From contig JANFNE010000040.1 in NCBI GenBank assembly GCA_024867545.1, positions 124,001-188,000 of the forward strand: a DNA stretch of 64,000 nt. The letters run 5' to 3'. The translations under genes and the position numbers were made by a program. Shown here piece by piece: positions 11,201 to 22,821 of the stretch. Numbering within the stretch: the first letter of the stretch is position 1; the number at the start of each line of letters is the position of its first letter. The notes under the pieces were generated by a model, which worked only from the letters and a program-made list of their open reading frames with translations, ran no database searches and had not been told where the DNA came from. This stretch comes from Phytopythium helicoides (taxonomy: Eukaryota; Oomycota; Peronosporomycetes; Pythiales; Pythiaceae).

Positions 11201-11717
11201 AGCATCCTCGATCCGCGGAAAACAACGCGAGCAGGCCACGCACCGCCACCAGCACGATCTCGTACTCCTTCTTGACGAACTCGCCGCTCGAACGCCGCTT
11301 GGACCGCAGCAGCGACGTCTGGATGCCGACGTGCTGGTTCCAGGCCGCCACGTGATCTGGTCCCCACCGCGTGGGCTCGCTCGTCACCTCCTTGCTGTTG
11401 CGGCGGAAGAGCACGATCAGGTCTTCATCGGCGGGGCTGATGTCTCTGCCCACGGTGGCGCGCTGGATGAACACTGTGCCACGCGTGCCATGTTAGCGCA
11501 TTACTCGGCAGAACATTGCGGCACGTTCGCAATGTCAATTCGACACAAAAGAGGGGAATCTACGGTACACACCGTCCAGGTTCACGAGCGCCGTCGAGCC
11601 CAGCGCCGCCGGGTTGCTCGGCGCGCGCGCGCGGGGCGTCGTGGCCGTGGGCAGCGACGCGTTGGAGCTGCGGTAGCTCGGCCGCACGCCGCCAGCCTCG
11701 AGGCCCTGGCGCCGCAT
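8267..11717 (-). CDS. NT-C2 domain long coiled-coil protein (three exons)
   Basis: Predicted join on the minus strand: 11717-11573, 11473-11244, 11104-8267 (1070 residues). Intron 1 is GTGTGT...CACAG (99 bp). Intron 2 is GTGCGT...GTAG (139 bp) with a CTAAC branch-like site; a nearby AG at 11097 is a less favoured acceptor because it breaks phase. Residues about 37-165 look like an N-terminal C2 domain of the EEIG1/EHBP1 type, with beta strands such as FVKKEYEIVLVA, VALFSLDFAEVVQLA and RRTFRLTPL; these domains usually bind membranes. About residues 279-957 are heptad-rich coiled coil with low-complexity Ser/Thr linkers. The tail is basic and Ser-rich. It is likely a membrane or cytoskeletal tether. 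The start is the first ATG that fits the NT-C2 fold; earlier in-frame codons exist in the leader. Confidence 0.75.
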
Positions 11718-12650
11718 GGCGAGGGCGGGTGTTGCGCTATGCTGGGAGTGAAGCGCACGTGTGTGGCGAGGGAGGAAGCCAAACGTACTGTAGATTGAGG
11801 GAGGAGGAGGAGTCCTATAGTTTGACGGAGTGAGAAAAATAGGTACTGCTCGACGGTCGCAATGGCCACTGGCGTTTTTGGACTGGCCCGCGCTCTCTTG
11901 ATGTTTGTATGCCGGAGCACAATCCAACGACGACGCGCATCACGAGGAGGTTCAGAGCGCGGAGACGGGGCGGAATACTCTACGGTACTGTACGGACTTT
12001 TACGAACGAGTCGAAAATGGAAAACTGCCGTATGATATATGCCGGACGTGACTCAGTTGTGGGAGTGCCGACGCGAACGAGATGGTAGCCGAGCTGCTGC
12101 TGCGTGCTACACGCAGCGGGGGGAGGTCGAAGTGACCGTCAGGAGCTGAAGTAATAGACTGAGCGAACGCGACGGTGCCACTGGTGTCAACAACGGAATG
12201 CTTGACTGTTGGCTTTCCTAGAGTTGTGGAGACCTCAGGAAAAGCTTGGCGAAGTCTGGAATGAATGAAAATAGATCGTGACAGTAGAGGATCGCTGGTG
12301 CAAATAGCGGGAGGACATACATGCTTGCGTCATTGATGTAGGAGGTTCGAGCCGATCGGAACGACGGGGAAGGTGTCCAGCCAACCCATACTCTTCATGA
12401 TGGACTCTACACTCCGTCCAGCTCGCTTTCCTGGAAAAGCATTTACATATGTAACAACTCTACTCCATTCGAACTTTATCCGTGACCATTTTTTTCTGCG
12501 GGATGCAGAGGTGTGGTTGGAGAAAAGAATGAATTCAGGTCATGTGAAGAAACGAATGTCGAGGGTTTTCCGGGAACACGATCGCAGATAGTACAATAAC
12601 AAGCTCCCAGATGTCAAGTAACTTACACCATGTCTGTGTTCGGCTCTACA
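11718..12650. other. Intergenic region, no gene recognised
   Basis: This is the 5' flank of the NT-C2 gene and the 3' flank of TPKA copy 2. It contains TACGGTACTGTACGG at 11981-11995 and a related GTACTGTAG near 11786, members of a motif that also occurs upstream of the LRR pseudokinase gene. I see no tRNA, no coding frame with a recognisable domain and no mobile-element hallmarks. Confidence 0.4.
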
Positions 12651-15600
12651 TCAAGTTGTCCCTGGAGTTTCATCTTCGCTATTTGTCGCGATCAACTTAC
12701 TTTGATCATTCAATTTGTCGAGGACTTGCCCCACCAATGCGTCTATATTTTCCCCGCCCAGTACGAGCACGCTCATATCCGGACAGACGGTAAAGTTTGC
12801 CAACGCATATATTGCTTCATTCTTCTGATCTTCAGTGCCGTACCGCATTAGCCGCACTAGTGGGGCGATGCCTCCGACAGCTAACACCGACTCACTTATT
12901 CTTTCACAGATAGATAAGTTTGCCAACGTCATCGCCGCAGCGTGCTTCTGATCGTCGGTACCGTCTCGTACGAGTTGCAACAGCACTTCCGTGCCATTCG
13001 CAGATAACACCAGCTCACTGATATCAGCATGAATAGACATGTTGGCCAACGACATCGCTGCAAATTTCTTCTGGTCGTCACTGCCCCCTCGCATGAGCTG
13101 TATGAGTGCACCACAGCCATTCAAAGCCAACACCGGCTGACTGATGTCTGCACGGCTAGACAAATTCATCAACGTTATGGCCGCCAAATCCTTCTGCTCA
13201 TCAGTTCCGTTTTGCATTAGTTGCAATATTGTATCAATACCATCCGCAGATGTCACTGGCGCACTGATGTCAGCACGGCCAGTCAAGTTAGCCAATATTT
13301 TGACTCCGCGCTTCTTCTGGTCGTCGGTACCCTCTCGCATTAGCAGGAGCAGAGTATCAATACCATTCGCTGACAGCACTGATGCACTGATGTCTGCTGT
13401 AAGAGCTAGGTTAGCCAATGTCATTGCCGCAAATTTCTTTTGGTCATCTGTGCCTTCTCGCATGACATGTAGCATCGTAACGATACCATTTGCAGACAAT
13501 AGTGACGCACTGATATCAGCATGACTGGACAAGTTGGTCAATGTCATTAATGCATGAAACTTGTTGTCATCCGTATCCACCTGGATGAGATACAATAAAG
13601 CTTCAATACCTTCGAACGCCAAAAATGACTCGCTGATGTCCGCATCAACTGCTAAGTTGGCCAATACCCTCAACCCTTGCTTTCTTTGATCGTCGGTACC
13701 CACTCGCACCAGTTGCAGGAGAGCATCAACACCATTCGCTGACAAAACTGACTCACTAATGTCTGAATAACCAGCCAAGTTCGCTAGTGCCATTGCCGCA
13801 AATTTCTTCTGGTCGTCCGTGCCTTCTTTCACGAGTTGAAGAAGTGTGTCAATGCCATCTAAAGCCAGTATCGGCGCACTAATGTCACCACGTACAGCAA
13901 GGTTGGCCAACGCTTCCAATGCCTGTCGTTTTAGACCTTCTGTACCATTTTGAACTTGTTGCATCAGAGCTTCGACCCCATTCAAGCGCAACATAGACTC
14001 GCTGATGTCCGCATCAATTGCCAAGTTGGCCAATACCCTCGTCCCTTGTTTTCTTTGATCGTCGGTACCCACTCGCACCAGTCGCAAGAGAGCATCAATA
14101 CCATTCGCTGACAAAACCGGCTCACTAATGTCTGCACGACCAGCCAAGTTGGCCAACGCCACTGCCGCAAATTTCTTCTGGCCGTCTGTCCCCTCCAGTA
14201 CGAGCAACAATAGAGTTGCAATACCATCTATTGACAAAACTGCCGCGCTGATGTCAGCATGTCCAGCCAGGTTAGCTAACAAAATTAACCCCTGGTTCAC
14301 CAGGTCATCGGTGCCATTTCGGAAGAGTTGAAAGAGAGTTTCAATACCACTTAAAGCCAGTACCGGCGCACTGATGTCTGCGCGACCAGCCATGCTGGTC
14401 AATGTTAGCAATGACTGATGCTTGTTATCCTCTGTACCAGTTCGCACAAGATGCAAAAGAGCATCAATACCATTCAAAGCCAGCATTGATTCGCTGATAT
14501 CTGTATGACGAGCTAAGTTGGCCAATGTCGTCGTTGCAGCGTGCCTCAGCTCGACTGTACTGTTGCGAACCAATTGTAATAGCGCTTCAATACCATTCAG
14601 AGACAGCATCGATTCATAAATGTCAGCGTAGCGTGACAAATTGGTCAATGCCGTTGCTGCATCATCAATTTGCTCAGCTGTGCCTGAGGAAAGCATTATA
14701 AGCAGTTCCGATATTGTTTGAGACGATTGGAAAAGAGAAAAGTCATGCTCCGCTAATGCGCCTACTACATTGGCACCAAGAGCTTTCTGTCGCTCAGTTC
14801 CGTGATAGAGCAAATTTAACACCGCATCCACTTCGCGTCGACTGGAATGCCCATTTCGACTCTCTGCTACGGAGACAATTTGGTTGCCCGCATGAGCGGC
14901 AACCATCGCATTTTCACTTTTGGTCAAATCAATCAAGTTCAATAAAATCCCATCTCTCGACACAACACGATTCTTGAATGTCTTGGGTTGTGCTACATCT
15001 CCGCGCCACAGCTGATCTTGATCCAATTTCTGAAGCAAAGATGACAGGTGAGTTACCACAGTATGCATTGACACACGGTCAGTTGGATCTTTCGCACACA
15101 TGCGCTCAATCAAACCCCATTCAGAATCACCAATACTCGATGGACGAGGTGGCAACAACCCTTTCTTTACTTGCACCTTCACAAAAAAGTCCTCAGCACC
15201 AATTCCCCACGGACACGATCCACTCATCACCTCGATCATCAACATCGCGAAAGAGTACACATCAGAAGCAAAGGTAGCCACACTGCCACTCAAACACTCG
15301 GGAGCCTTCCACTGATACGCACCAAGTGCACCAGCAGTAGCACCACTCGGATCCTTAGCTCGCACACTCAATCCGAAATCAGTCAACTTCGCCACACCAT
15401 CACCACCAACCAAAATATTGTTCGCCTTCAGATCAGCATGCACGATCCCGTTGTTGTGCAAGTACTGCAGTCCGAGTGCCGCATTCAACAAACAGTACCA
15501 CATCAGGTACGGATCGCGACCCTTGCTATCGAGGTACTTGTCCAGATCACCACCACTCGCATACTCACACACGAAGAAGAGGTCACCAATATCACAAGCT

Positions 15601-17818
15601 CCATACATCTTGACGACGTTGATGTGGTTGAGTTGGAACCATACATCTGCTTCTTGTCGGAACTGTGTTTCGGTTGTTGTGTGTTGTTTGACTCTTTTGA
15701 CGATGACCGGTGTTTGGAACCATTTGCCTTTGTGGACGGATCCGAAGGCGCCTTCGCTGAATGCGCCGTGCTCATCAAAGTCGATCTGTTCACGTGGAAT
15801 AAACCACCGAGATAAAACGCTTGATCCCGTCGAGAGTACTTTTTCGTGTCAAAGGTGGCACTAATCTTGTCCTCAACAAGTGACGATGAAATTGATCGAT
15901 ACTCATCTTTCCACTCTCTGAGCCAGTCGTGGACTTTGGCCCGAAGATGATAGCTCATGCAAGATCAGAAATTGATCCAGCTTTGAATGCAACGAATACA
16001 CTCGTCCAGGGTCAAGTTGCTGCACGGCTTGCTGAGAGAAAGCTATACTGGAAGTTGCACTTACTGATGCACTCGCACTAACACTCATAGACCGACTTTG
16101 ACTGAAGCTGCTTGTCTGGGTCTTTTGTTGGATGTAGCTTGAGAACTGACGAAGCAAACTATATAGGTGAGCAATTGGCTTCAACAGGTTCGACCAGTCC
16201 CATTGTTCATCAAATTTCTGTTGCAGTTGATCAATGATATTGTCATAACGTCTCACCAAACTGCAGAGCGGTTTATTGGCTGCAGATATCATATCGCGGC
16301 ATTTCAAGAGAAGCTGGTCGATCGTTTCCCCCATTAGCGTTGCTTTCATATCCTTCACTCGAGTGATACCTTCAATTTGACACTCCAACATTGCGACATA
16401 TTTGAGCCAGTCGTGTCGACTATGAACCTCTGCGAGTTCCCCAAGCGTATCGACCACGCGCAAAAATTCACCATTAGTAATTTCTCTCAGTTGCTTCAGC
16501 AATCGCCACTCGTGGTCGTCAAGGCACGAAGGCGCTGGATTTAGTGTAGACACTAGATCACGGTACGCTTCAATAACCTTCTGCTCATCTACAGCAGCGT
16601 TTGCTTCGTCATCGGCAGACTCAGTCATCTTATCCAGCACTTTCACAATCGCAATCACCAATGACTCTACCCGAGCATCGTCGAACATACTCTGCTGACT
16701 TTGCTTAAGCATGGGAGCTGATTCCTTGTCGTCTGTCCCCACGCACTCTCGGAGATCAACACCGAACATCACAGCACGATCTTCATATCGAGCGCAATAC
16801 AAATGATCCCACTTCACAAGTGGACAAACAAACCCACGCTCAAACATGTGCTGCAATGCCAGCCCCACTTCATACATTCGTCCCCACACCTTCTTCCTAT
16901 CTTCTCTCTCAACAGAAGCGTACTCCATCATCGATCGAACTTTTTCATGCGCTACAAACTTCTCGTCACCAACATGACACGCACCAAGGAACTTGGCCAC
17001 GTGCGGATGATTCAACTCGGACCATCCCGATGCCTCTCGAATGAACCGCTCTTCATCCTTGTGATCCGGAACGAAACGGTCGACTCCCCACGTTGACATT
17101 CCGAACGTGGCGCTAAACTCAAATGGCAGCACAAACCAGGTCGGCAGTGTCATGATGACGATGTTGGAACGAGTAGCCACCATATTGAATGCCATCTTGA
17201 TCACGTTTAGTTCCTCTGATGTTTGCTCATTCGAAGCTTCTTCATCCTCACCCACGAACTCGTCACCATCTGGCCCATATTTATTGGCAGCAGCCTTCAA
17301 CAGCGTCATGATCTCTTCCGCCTTGGCATCCGAGGTAATCTCGTCAAGCATTGAAGAATCTCCTCCAGAATCCAATCGCTCCAGCTCTCGACGATACCAA
17401 TCCATTCGTGCTCGACGCTCGTCTCTCAACGTCAGCTCCCAACTGCTCCACTCAGACGTCTCATCGAACTGAATCGGGTATGAAGTCACTGCAGCGTCTA
17501 GGAGACCATGCAGTCGTCGCAGCTGTCGCACAAACGACCCAGTCTGCGCCAGATGAACGAGAGACGACGCCTCTTCATCAAACACGCGCAGTTCATCGCG
17601 CATACTCTCGGCACTGAGCAACATTCCAAAGAGCTCCTGGTCGATCTTCTCGGCTTCCAACTGCTCAACAGACCGCCGGAAGCGTCGATAGCGACTTGCT
17701 GCGTGTTCCCCAAGTCGCCCGACCGCTTCTTTCACACATTATCCAGCCCACTTGCTTTGCTCTCATCCTCTCTCCCAATCACATCCCAGGTCCACCGATC
17801 GCTTCCTTTTTGCTCCAT
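12651..17818 (-). pseudogene. TPKA copy 2, complete architecture broken by three frameshifts
   Basis: All family domains are present. The ATG at 17818 begins MEQKGSDRWTW. The helical N-terminal domain follows, then the degenerate kinase-like domain (about 17150-16740; VCPLVKWDHLYC in place of a catalytic loop) and the linker. The kinase runs about 15800-15010 and about 17 armadillo repeats run to the stop at 12651. Three single-base shifts break it. One near 17735 puts an in-frame TGA after LDNV. A one-base insertion near 15940 and a one-base deletion near 15840 leave about 100 bp (WLREWKDEYRSIS) in another frame with a stop at 15903. The last two are clear by alignment with the copy at 60613-64000. 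The N-terminal frame and the kinase-repeat frame are otherwise the same. A 985-codon open frame from kinase C-lobe to the end remains. Sequencing error is an alternative. Confidence 0.75.
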
Positions 17819-18700
17819 CGTCGAGCCTTCGCCCCTCGCGCTTCTCGATGATGTGCTTGGTGCCGATCACCAGGATTCATTCACTCACCAGGTCTTGCAA
17901 GTTTCGTGGTATCACTCTAAAGGTGGATATCGATTCATAGAGAGGCCAATCACAACAATGTGTACACTCCCAGCAACAGGCACCACAGCGCATCTACCAG
18001 ACGATTGACCGCAAAGTCACTTCGCAACTTTCATCAGCACGAATGACTCAGATTGTGGCTAGCTATTGCATATTCCAGACTCGTCTCCGATACCAAACAG
18101 CAAAAGTCTACGACAACAACCTGAAATGATCACGTCGAGATGTACAGCGTCGCTCCCACTCGTTGTCATCGGGAGAATCCAGGTGCTCGGAGCTGTGTGG
18201 CTCTAGGTCATGAACCTGGAAGTGCGGAGCTCATCTTGCTAATCACCGTGAGAGGGGGAAAAGCGTGGGGTCGAATGGCCAACCCTTGCCAAGGTTGCAA
18301 GTTAGAGGACATCCTCAAGCTTTCGTGATAATCCTCCCATTTTGCATGCAAATGTATTTGAAGCCTGAAGAGCTAAGTGGGCACCATCCTCTTCCTCCTA
18401 ACGTTTCGCATTGCAAAGAAATAAGAGCGATATCAAGCGATGGAGCAAGGATGCAGAGTTACAAACCCGCACGTTGGGTGCTGCGACGGCTAATGCTTGT
18501 TCGGGATGACTTCTATGTGATTGCACCGTGGAGACACCCGGACAATCCAATTAGAATTGTGATGTTAGGCTCATGGATGGCGCTCAAAAAGAACGATAAC
18601 ACCATATCACAGTGCCTGTCAGCAGACATGAATGATGAGATAAAGGGCCTGCTGAAAATCAAAAGCGTTCTATTTTATCTACAATAAACAACTACTGTAG
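17819..18700. other. Intergenic region, no gene recognised
   Basis: This stretch separates the 5' end of TPKA copy 2 from the left arm of the inverted repeat. The longest plus-strand frame (18265-18687, 140 codons) has no recognisable domain or signal peptide, and I do not call it. No RNA gene or repeat is evident. Confidence 0.35.
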
Positions 18701-20778
18701 CTGACGTCACATAGATAGCTCGTCGCTAACGTGACTGACCGACCAACTTCCCAAGCACTTCTTCATACCGTCAGCGCCATACCACGCTAGAAACATCGTT
18801 ATCCACAATCAACACTCACTTTTCACCCATATTGACAAGCACCTTTGTAGCACACGCCTTCTGATCTTCGTCGCCATCCTTCGTGAATTGCGTCAATAAA
18901 TCCTTTCCGCCACAAGCCAGCACAAACTCTCGAATGTCGGCGTCAGCAGAAATGTTGGCAAGCGCTACGAGGGGAAACTTCTTCTGCTCGTCGGTGCCAT
19001 CATGCAGGAATTGGACGAGTGCTTCGATACCATTCCCAGCCAACACTGGTTCGCTGATATTTGCATCCGAAGACAAGTTGGCCAACGCTCTTGCTGTCAT
19101 GTCCTTGCACTCAGTTGTGCCCTCGCGCAGGAGTGTTACCAATGCTTCGACGCCATGATTAGACAGCACGGGGTTGCTGATATCTGCACGAGCAGCCAAA
19201 TTGGATACAGTCATCACCGCAAACCTTTTTTGCTCGTTGGTGCCGTCACGAAGAAGTTGCAGTACGGCTTCAATGCCATTCGCAGACAACACAGAGTCAC
19301 TGATATCAGCATAGGCGGATAAGTTGGAAAAACACCAAGCTACATACTTCTTTTGCTCGTCGGTGCCGCCACGAAGAAGTTGCAGCAACGCTTCGATGCC
19401 ATTTGCAGAAATAACTGACTCACTGATGTCAACGCGAGCAGACAAGTTCACCAGCGCCAAGATCGCAATCTTCTTCAGTTCGTCTGTGCCATCACGGACC
19501 AGCCGCACCAGTGCTTCTATACCATTTGCAGTAATAACAGACTCGCTGATATCTGAATAGTTCGCCAAGTTTGCCAACGTCGTCGCCGCAAACTTCTTCT
19601 GGTCATCGGTTCCATCCCTTAAAAGCTGCAACAGCGCTTCAATACCATTCGCAGACAACACAGATTCATTGATGTCTGCACGATTGGATAAGTTGACCAA
19701 CGTCATCGCCGCAAACTCCCTCTGGTCATCCGTTCCACCTCGAACAAGTTGCAACAACGGTTCGATGCCATTCGCAGACAGCAGCGGTGCACTGACGTCT
19801 GTACGGCTGGATAGGTTGTTAAATACATTCGCTCCAAATTTCTTCTGGTCGTCATTGCCATCACGTAGGAGCTCCACCAGTCCTTCAATGCCACTCGCAG
19901 ACAACACGGAATCGCTGATGTCTGCAAAATTAGACAAGTTTGCCAACGCCATCGCTGCAAACTTCTTCTGATCGTCCGTTCCGCACCGAACAAGTTGCAA
20001 CAACGGTTCGATGCCACTCGCAGACAGCACAGGCTCACTGATGTCGGCTATTGCTGATAAGTTGGTCAGCGTTATCACCGCATACTTCTTCAGATCCTCT
20101 GTCCCATCACGTAGGAGCTGGCATAAAGTATGGATGCCATCTGCAGCCAGCACAGACTCACTGATGTCTGCACGCCCAGACATGTTGGCCAAAGCAATTG
20201 AAGCCCCGTACTTCTGCTCGTCGGTGCCGCTACGACCAAGTTGAACCAGTGCATCAATTCCGTTTGCAGAAAACACAAGGTCGCTGATATCAGTGCTTCT
20301 AGCTATATTAGCCAATGTTGTTGCCGCGAACCTCTTCTGGACGTCAGTCCCGTCCCGTACGAGGTGAACAAGCACACCAATCCCATTTGCTGACAGAACC
20401 AACTCGCCGATATCCGCATCATTAGCTACGTTGGACAACGCTCTTGCTGCTTGACCCTTCACATCATCACTACCATCACGCACAGCTTGCAACAACTCCT
20501 TGATGCCATTTGCTGACAACAACGGCTTGCTGATATCTGCGAGACCAGACAAGTTCGCCAATGTAGTCACTGCAAACTTCTTACGATCTCCAGAACCATC
20601 TCGAACGAGTTTCACCAGTACCTCGACACCATTCGCAGACAACACCGCCTCACTGATGTCGGCACTTGCAGAGATATTGCCCAGAGCCATCACTGCGCAC
20701 GCACTCTGTTCATCGTTACCGTCACGAGTGAGTTTCACCAGCGCTTCGATGCCATTCGCTGACAAAACAGGCTCGGTG
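18701..20778. repeat. Left arm of 2.08-kb inverted repeat
   Basis: This segment matches 22822-24899 on the opposite strand with paired coordinates summing to 43600 along the whole length, so there is no net gap. For example, the stop codons at 18816 and 24784 pair exactly. It covers the 3' flank and about 16 armadillo repeats of the 18816-21960 pseudogene. At the inner end similarity stops abruptly after CTCGGTG near 20778. At the outer end it fades within the CTGACGTCAC block at 18701-18710. Confidence 0.9.
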
Positions 20779-21960
20779 ATTTCGGCCCGGTAAGACAAAT
20801 TGGCCAACGTCCTTGCAGCATGCTTCTTCTGGTCGGAACTCCCACGTCGTACGAGCTGCACCAAAGTGTCAATTGCATTCGCAGACAACACCAACTCACT
20901 GATATCTTCACCGATCAGAGCCAGATTGCCCAGCAAGTTCACTGAGAATTCCTTCGCATCACTTGTGCCGTCTTGCAACAATTGCACCAACGTGCCGATT
21001 CCGTTCACGGCCAACACAGGCTGGATGATATCTGCATCGCAAGAAATATTTACCAGGGTCATTAATGCTTGCTCCTTCTGTTTCTTTGTCCCGTTCTGCA
21101 CAAGCCTGCATCAGCGTGTCAACACCATTCGCAGCCAACACGGAAGCACTAATGTCCGTGGAGCAGGACATGTCGACCAACTTCGATAGCGCCTTCTTCT
21201 TCTGGCTATCGGTGCCGTCATGGATACTTTCAACAAGACTCCAACACCATCCGCTGACGACGCAGACGGAGCATCGTCGGACCGCTTGCCTGGTTGCGTC
21301 TCCGCAGCAGTGTTGAAACGCGCCACAATCACGTTGAATGCCGTCGTGATCGCGTTCAGCTCCTCCGTCGTCAGCTCACAGACCACCTCCTTCCCATCTC
21401 CAGCACTCTTGCCACCATGTTGCTCGTTCTTGTCGACGGCTGCACTCAGCAGCGCAACGACCTTCCTCCGCCTTGGCGGCTGTGTCAATCTCGACGAGAA
21501 TCGGACCACCTCCATTGTCGACGCGCTCCAGCTCACGCAGATACCAATCAGCTCGTGCTCGACGCTCTTCACTCAGAGCCTCCTTCCACTGGGCTCCACT
21601 CGGGCGACTCACTCAGCTCGATCGGATACGAAGCCGCGGCCTCGTCCAGAGCAGCGTGCAGTCGTTGGATGTTGTCCACCAACTGTGCAGTCTGTGCCAG
21701 TTGAGCAAGCGGTGCCTTCTCCTTTTCCAGCTCGCGGATCTCGTCGCGCACTCTCTCGACGCTCCGAACTTTGTCATTTTGCGGATTCTCAACCGACCGT
21801 CGGAAGTTCCGGTAGCGGTCTGCCGCGTGGTCTCCGAGTCGGTCGTTGGCGTCTCTCGCTCTCTCGAGGCCCTGTGCATCGACTTGGAAGTCGTCTCCGG
21901 TCCACTCGATCGCCCACCGATCGATAGTTTTTCGCCGACATTTTGGGACTGGATGCTACT
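18816..21960 (-). pseudogene. TPKA copy 3, kinase-less: N-terminal helical domain joined to armadillo array
   Basis: The family N-terminal domain can be read in pieces on the minus strand: NDRLGDHAADRYRNFRRSVE near 21835; RDEIRELEKEKAPLAQLAQT from 21751; the ALSEERRARADWYLRELERV helix near 21560; and the ELTTEELNAITTAFNVIVAR helix near 21350. The sequence then goes straight into armadillo repeats near 21220. The degenerate kinase-like domain, the linker and the kinase are all missing. At least four frameshifts separate the pieces (about 21615, 21465, 21222 and 21107; the last is one extra G within CAGGCTTGTG). From 21101 to the stop at 18816 about 18 repeats are continuously open. There is no usable ATG at the head of that frame. 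It is best read as a deletion derivative, although an unrecognised exon structure cannot be fully excluded. Confidence 0.7.
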
Positions 21961-22821
21961 TGTGTAGTCCTCTCGCTGTCTGAAGATCGGAGAATGGCAT
22001 CGACGGGCAGTCGCAGCGTCGGATGCTCGGTGGAGGCCAAGAGGAATCTCATCTGCGGGCAGGAAGCGTGTCATGTGGTTCGGATGGGTGAAATCGATGA
22101 TTCAATGGTGTTGGCAAGATATGCAGTGATATAGGTCATTGGCAATGTTAAATTCGGATTTTAACATATAAGTAACAAGAGCTTATATGTATAAATAGGT
22201 AGTTGCCATTTGACAAGCCGGTCTCAACTCGTGTCAGGTGGTTGAGTTCAACATCAACACCCACAGCTACAGCATGATATGTGGGGTTCAGATATGCAAC
22301 CCTCCATTGGCGTAGACGAAGTCAAGGTGACTGAAAATGGTGGGATGCACTTGGGAAATATCCTTCGCACTTGGTGTGCTCATTTGCTGTCCCATCCGCC
22401 AAATATCTCCTGGCGATACAGTTATTACGTTGGCAGCATGCAGCAGCCTCCGCGCGCTTTCCTGAGCACGTGCAGCCATACTGGGTATAGCCCTCCAACT
22501 TGAAAACAGATCAGAATCGCTGTCCCTCTCCAGCAAACGCAGAATTGTTAGAAACAGCCTACAGAGATGGCGAGTCTCTGGTAATCGGTGATTTTTGCAA
22601 ACTTCGTCATATAACTTGGCTCTGTCCAATCCCCGGCAGCAGGAAGAGGGAATCGAGTGCTGAGGTCGTGTTTCAGAATACCTCAACAAACTCTTCCCAC
22701 GACTCCAGCAGATGCTGCAGTTCCTGTCACCAAGAGCTGCGTCGGGTCTTCACGAATCAAACTTCACATCCAACCGTATCACCACCGGACTGATATGGAA
22801 AACGTGACATTTTTGTTGGTA
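21961..22821. other. Spacer between inverted-repeat arms, with a possible gene relic
   Basis: The first part is the 5' flank of copy 3, with an AT-rich stretch at about 22140-22200. On the minus strand, about 22790-22290, short pieces in different frames read LQHLLESWEEFVEV, then LYDEVCKNHRLPETRHLCRL followed by a Leu-rich amphipathic helix. This may be the relic of an alpha-helical N-terminal domain from another protein. No ATG-led frame covers it, and the family assignment is uncertain. Confidence 0.3.

Noticed and set aside
12330..12365. tRNA-like GGTTCGAGCC block
   Set aside because: No matching acceptor stem, D-arm or anticodon arm could be placed around it.
15840..15945. Small introns explaining the frame changes in copy 2
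   Set aside because: The frame-shifted stretch itself encodes conserved family sequence (WLREWKDEYRSIS) and alignment to copy 10 needs only one-base indels.
18265..18687. 140-codon plus-strand frame between copies 2 and 3
   Set aside because: No domain, no signal peptide, no repeat relation to neighbours; composition looks non-coding.
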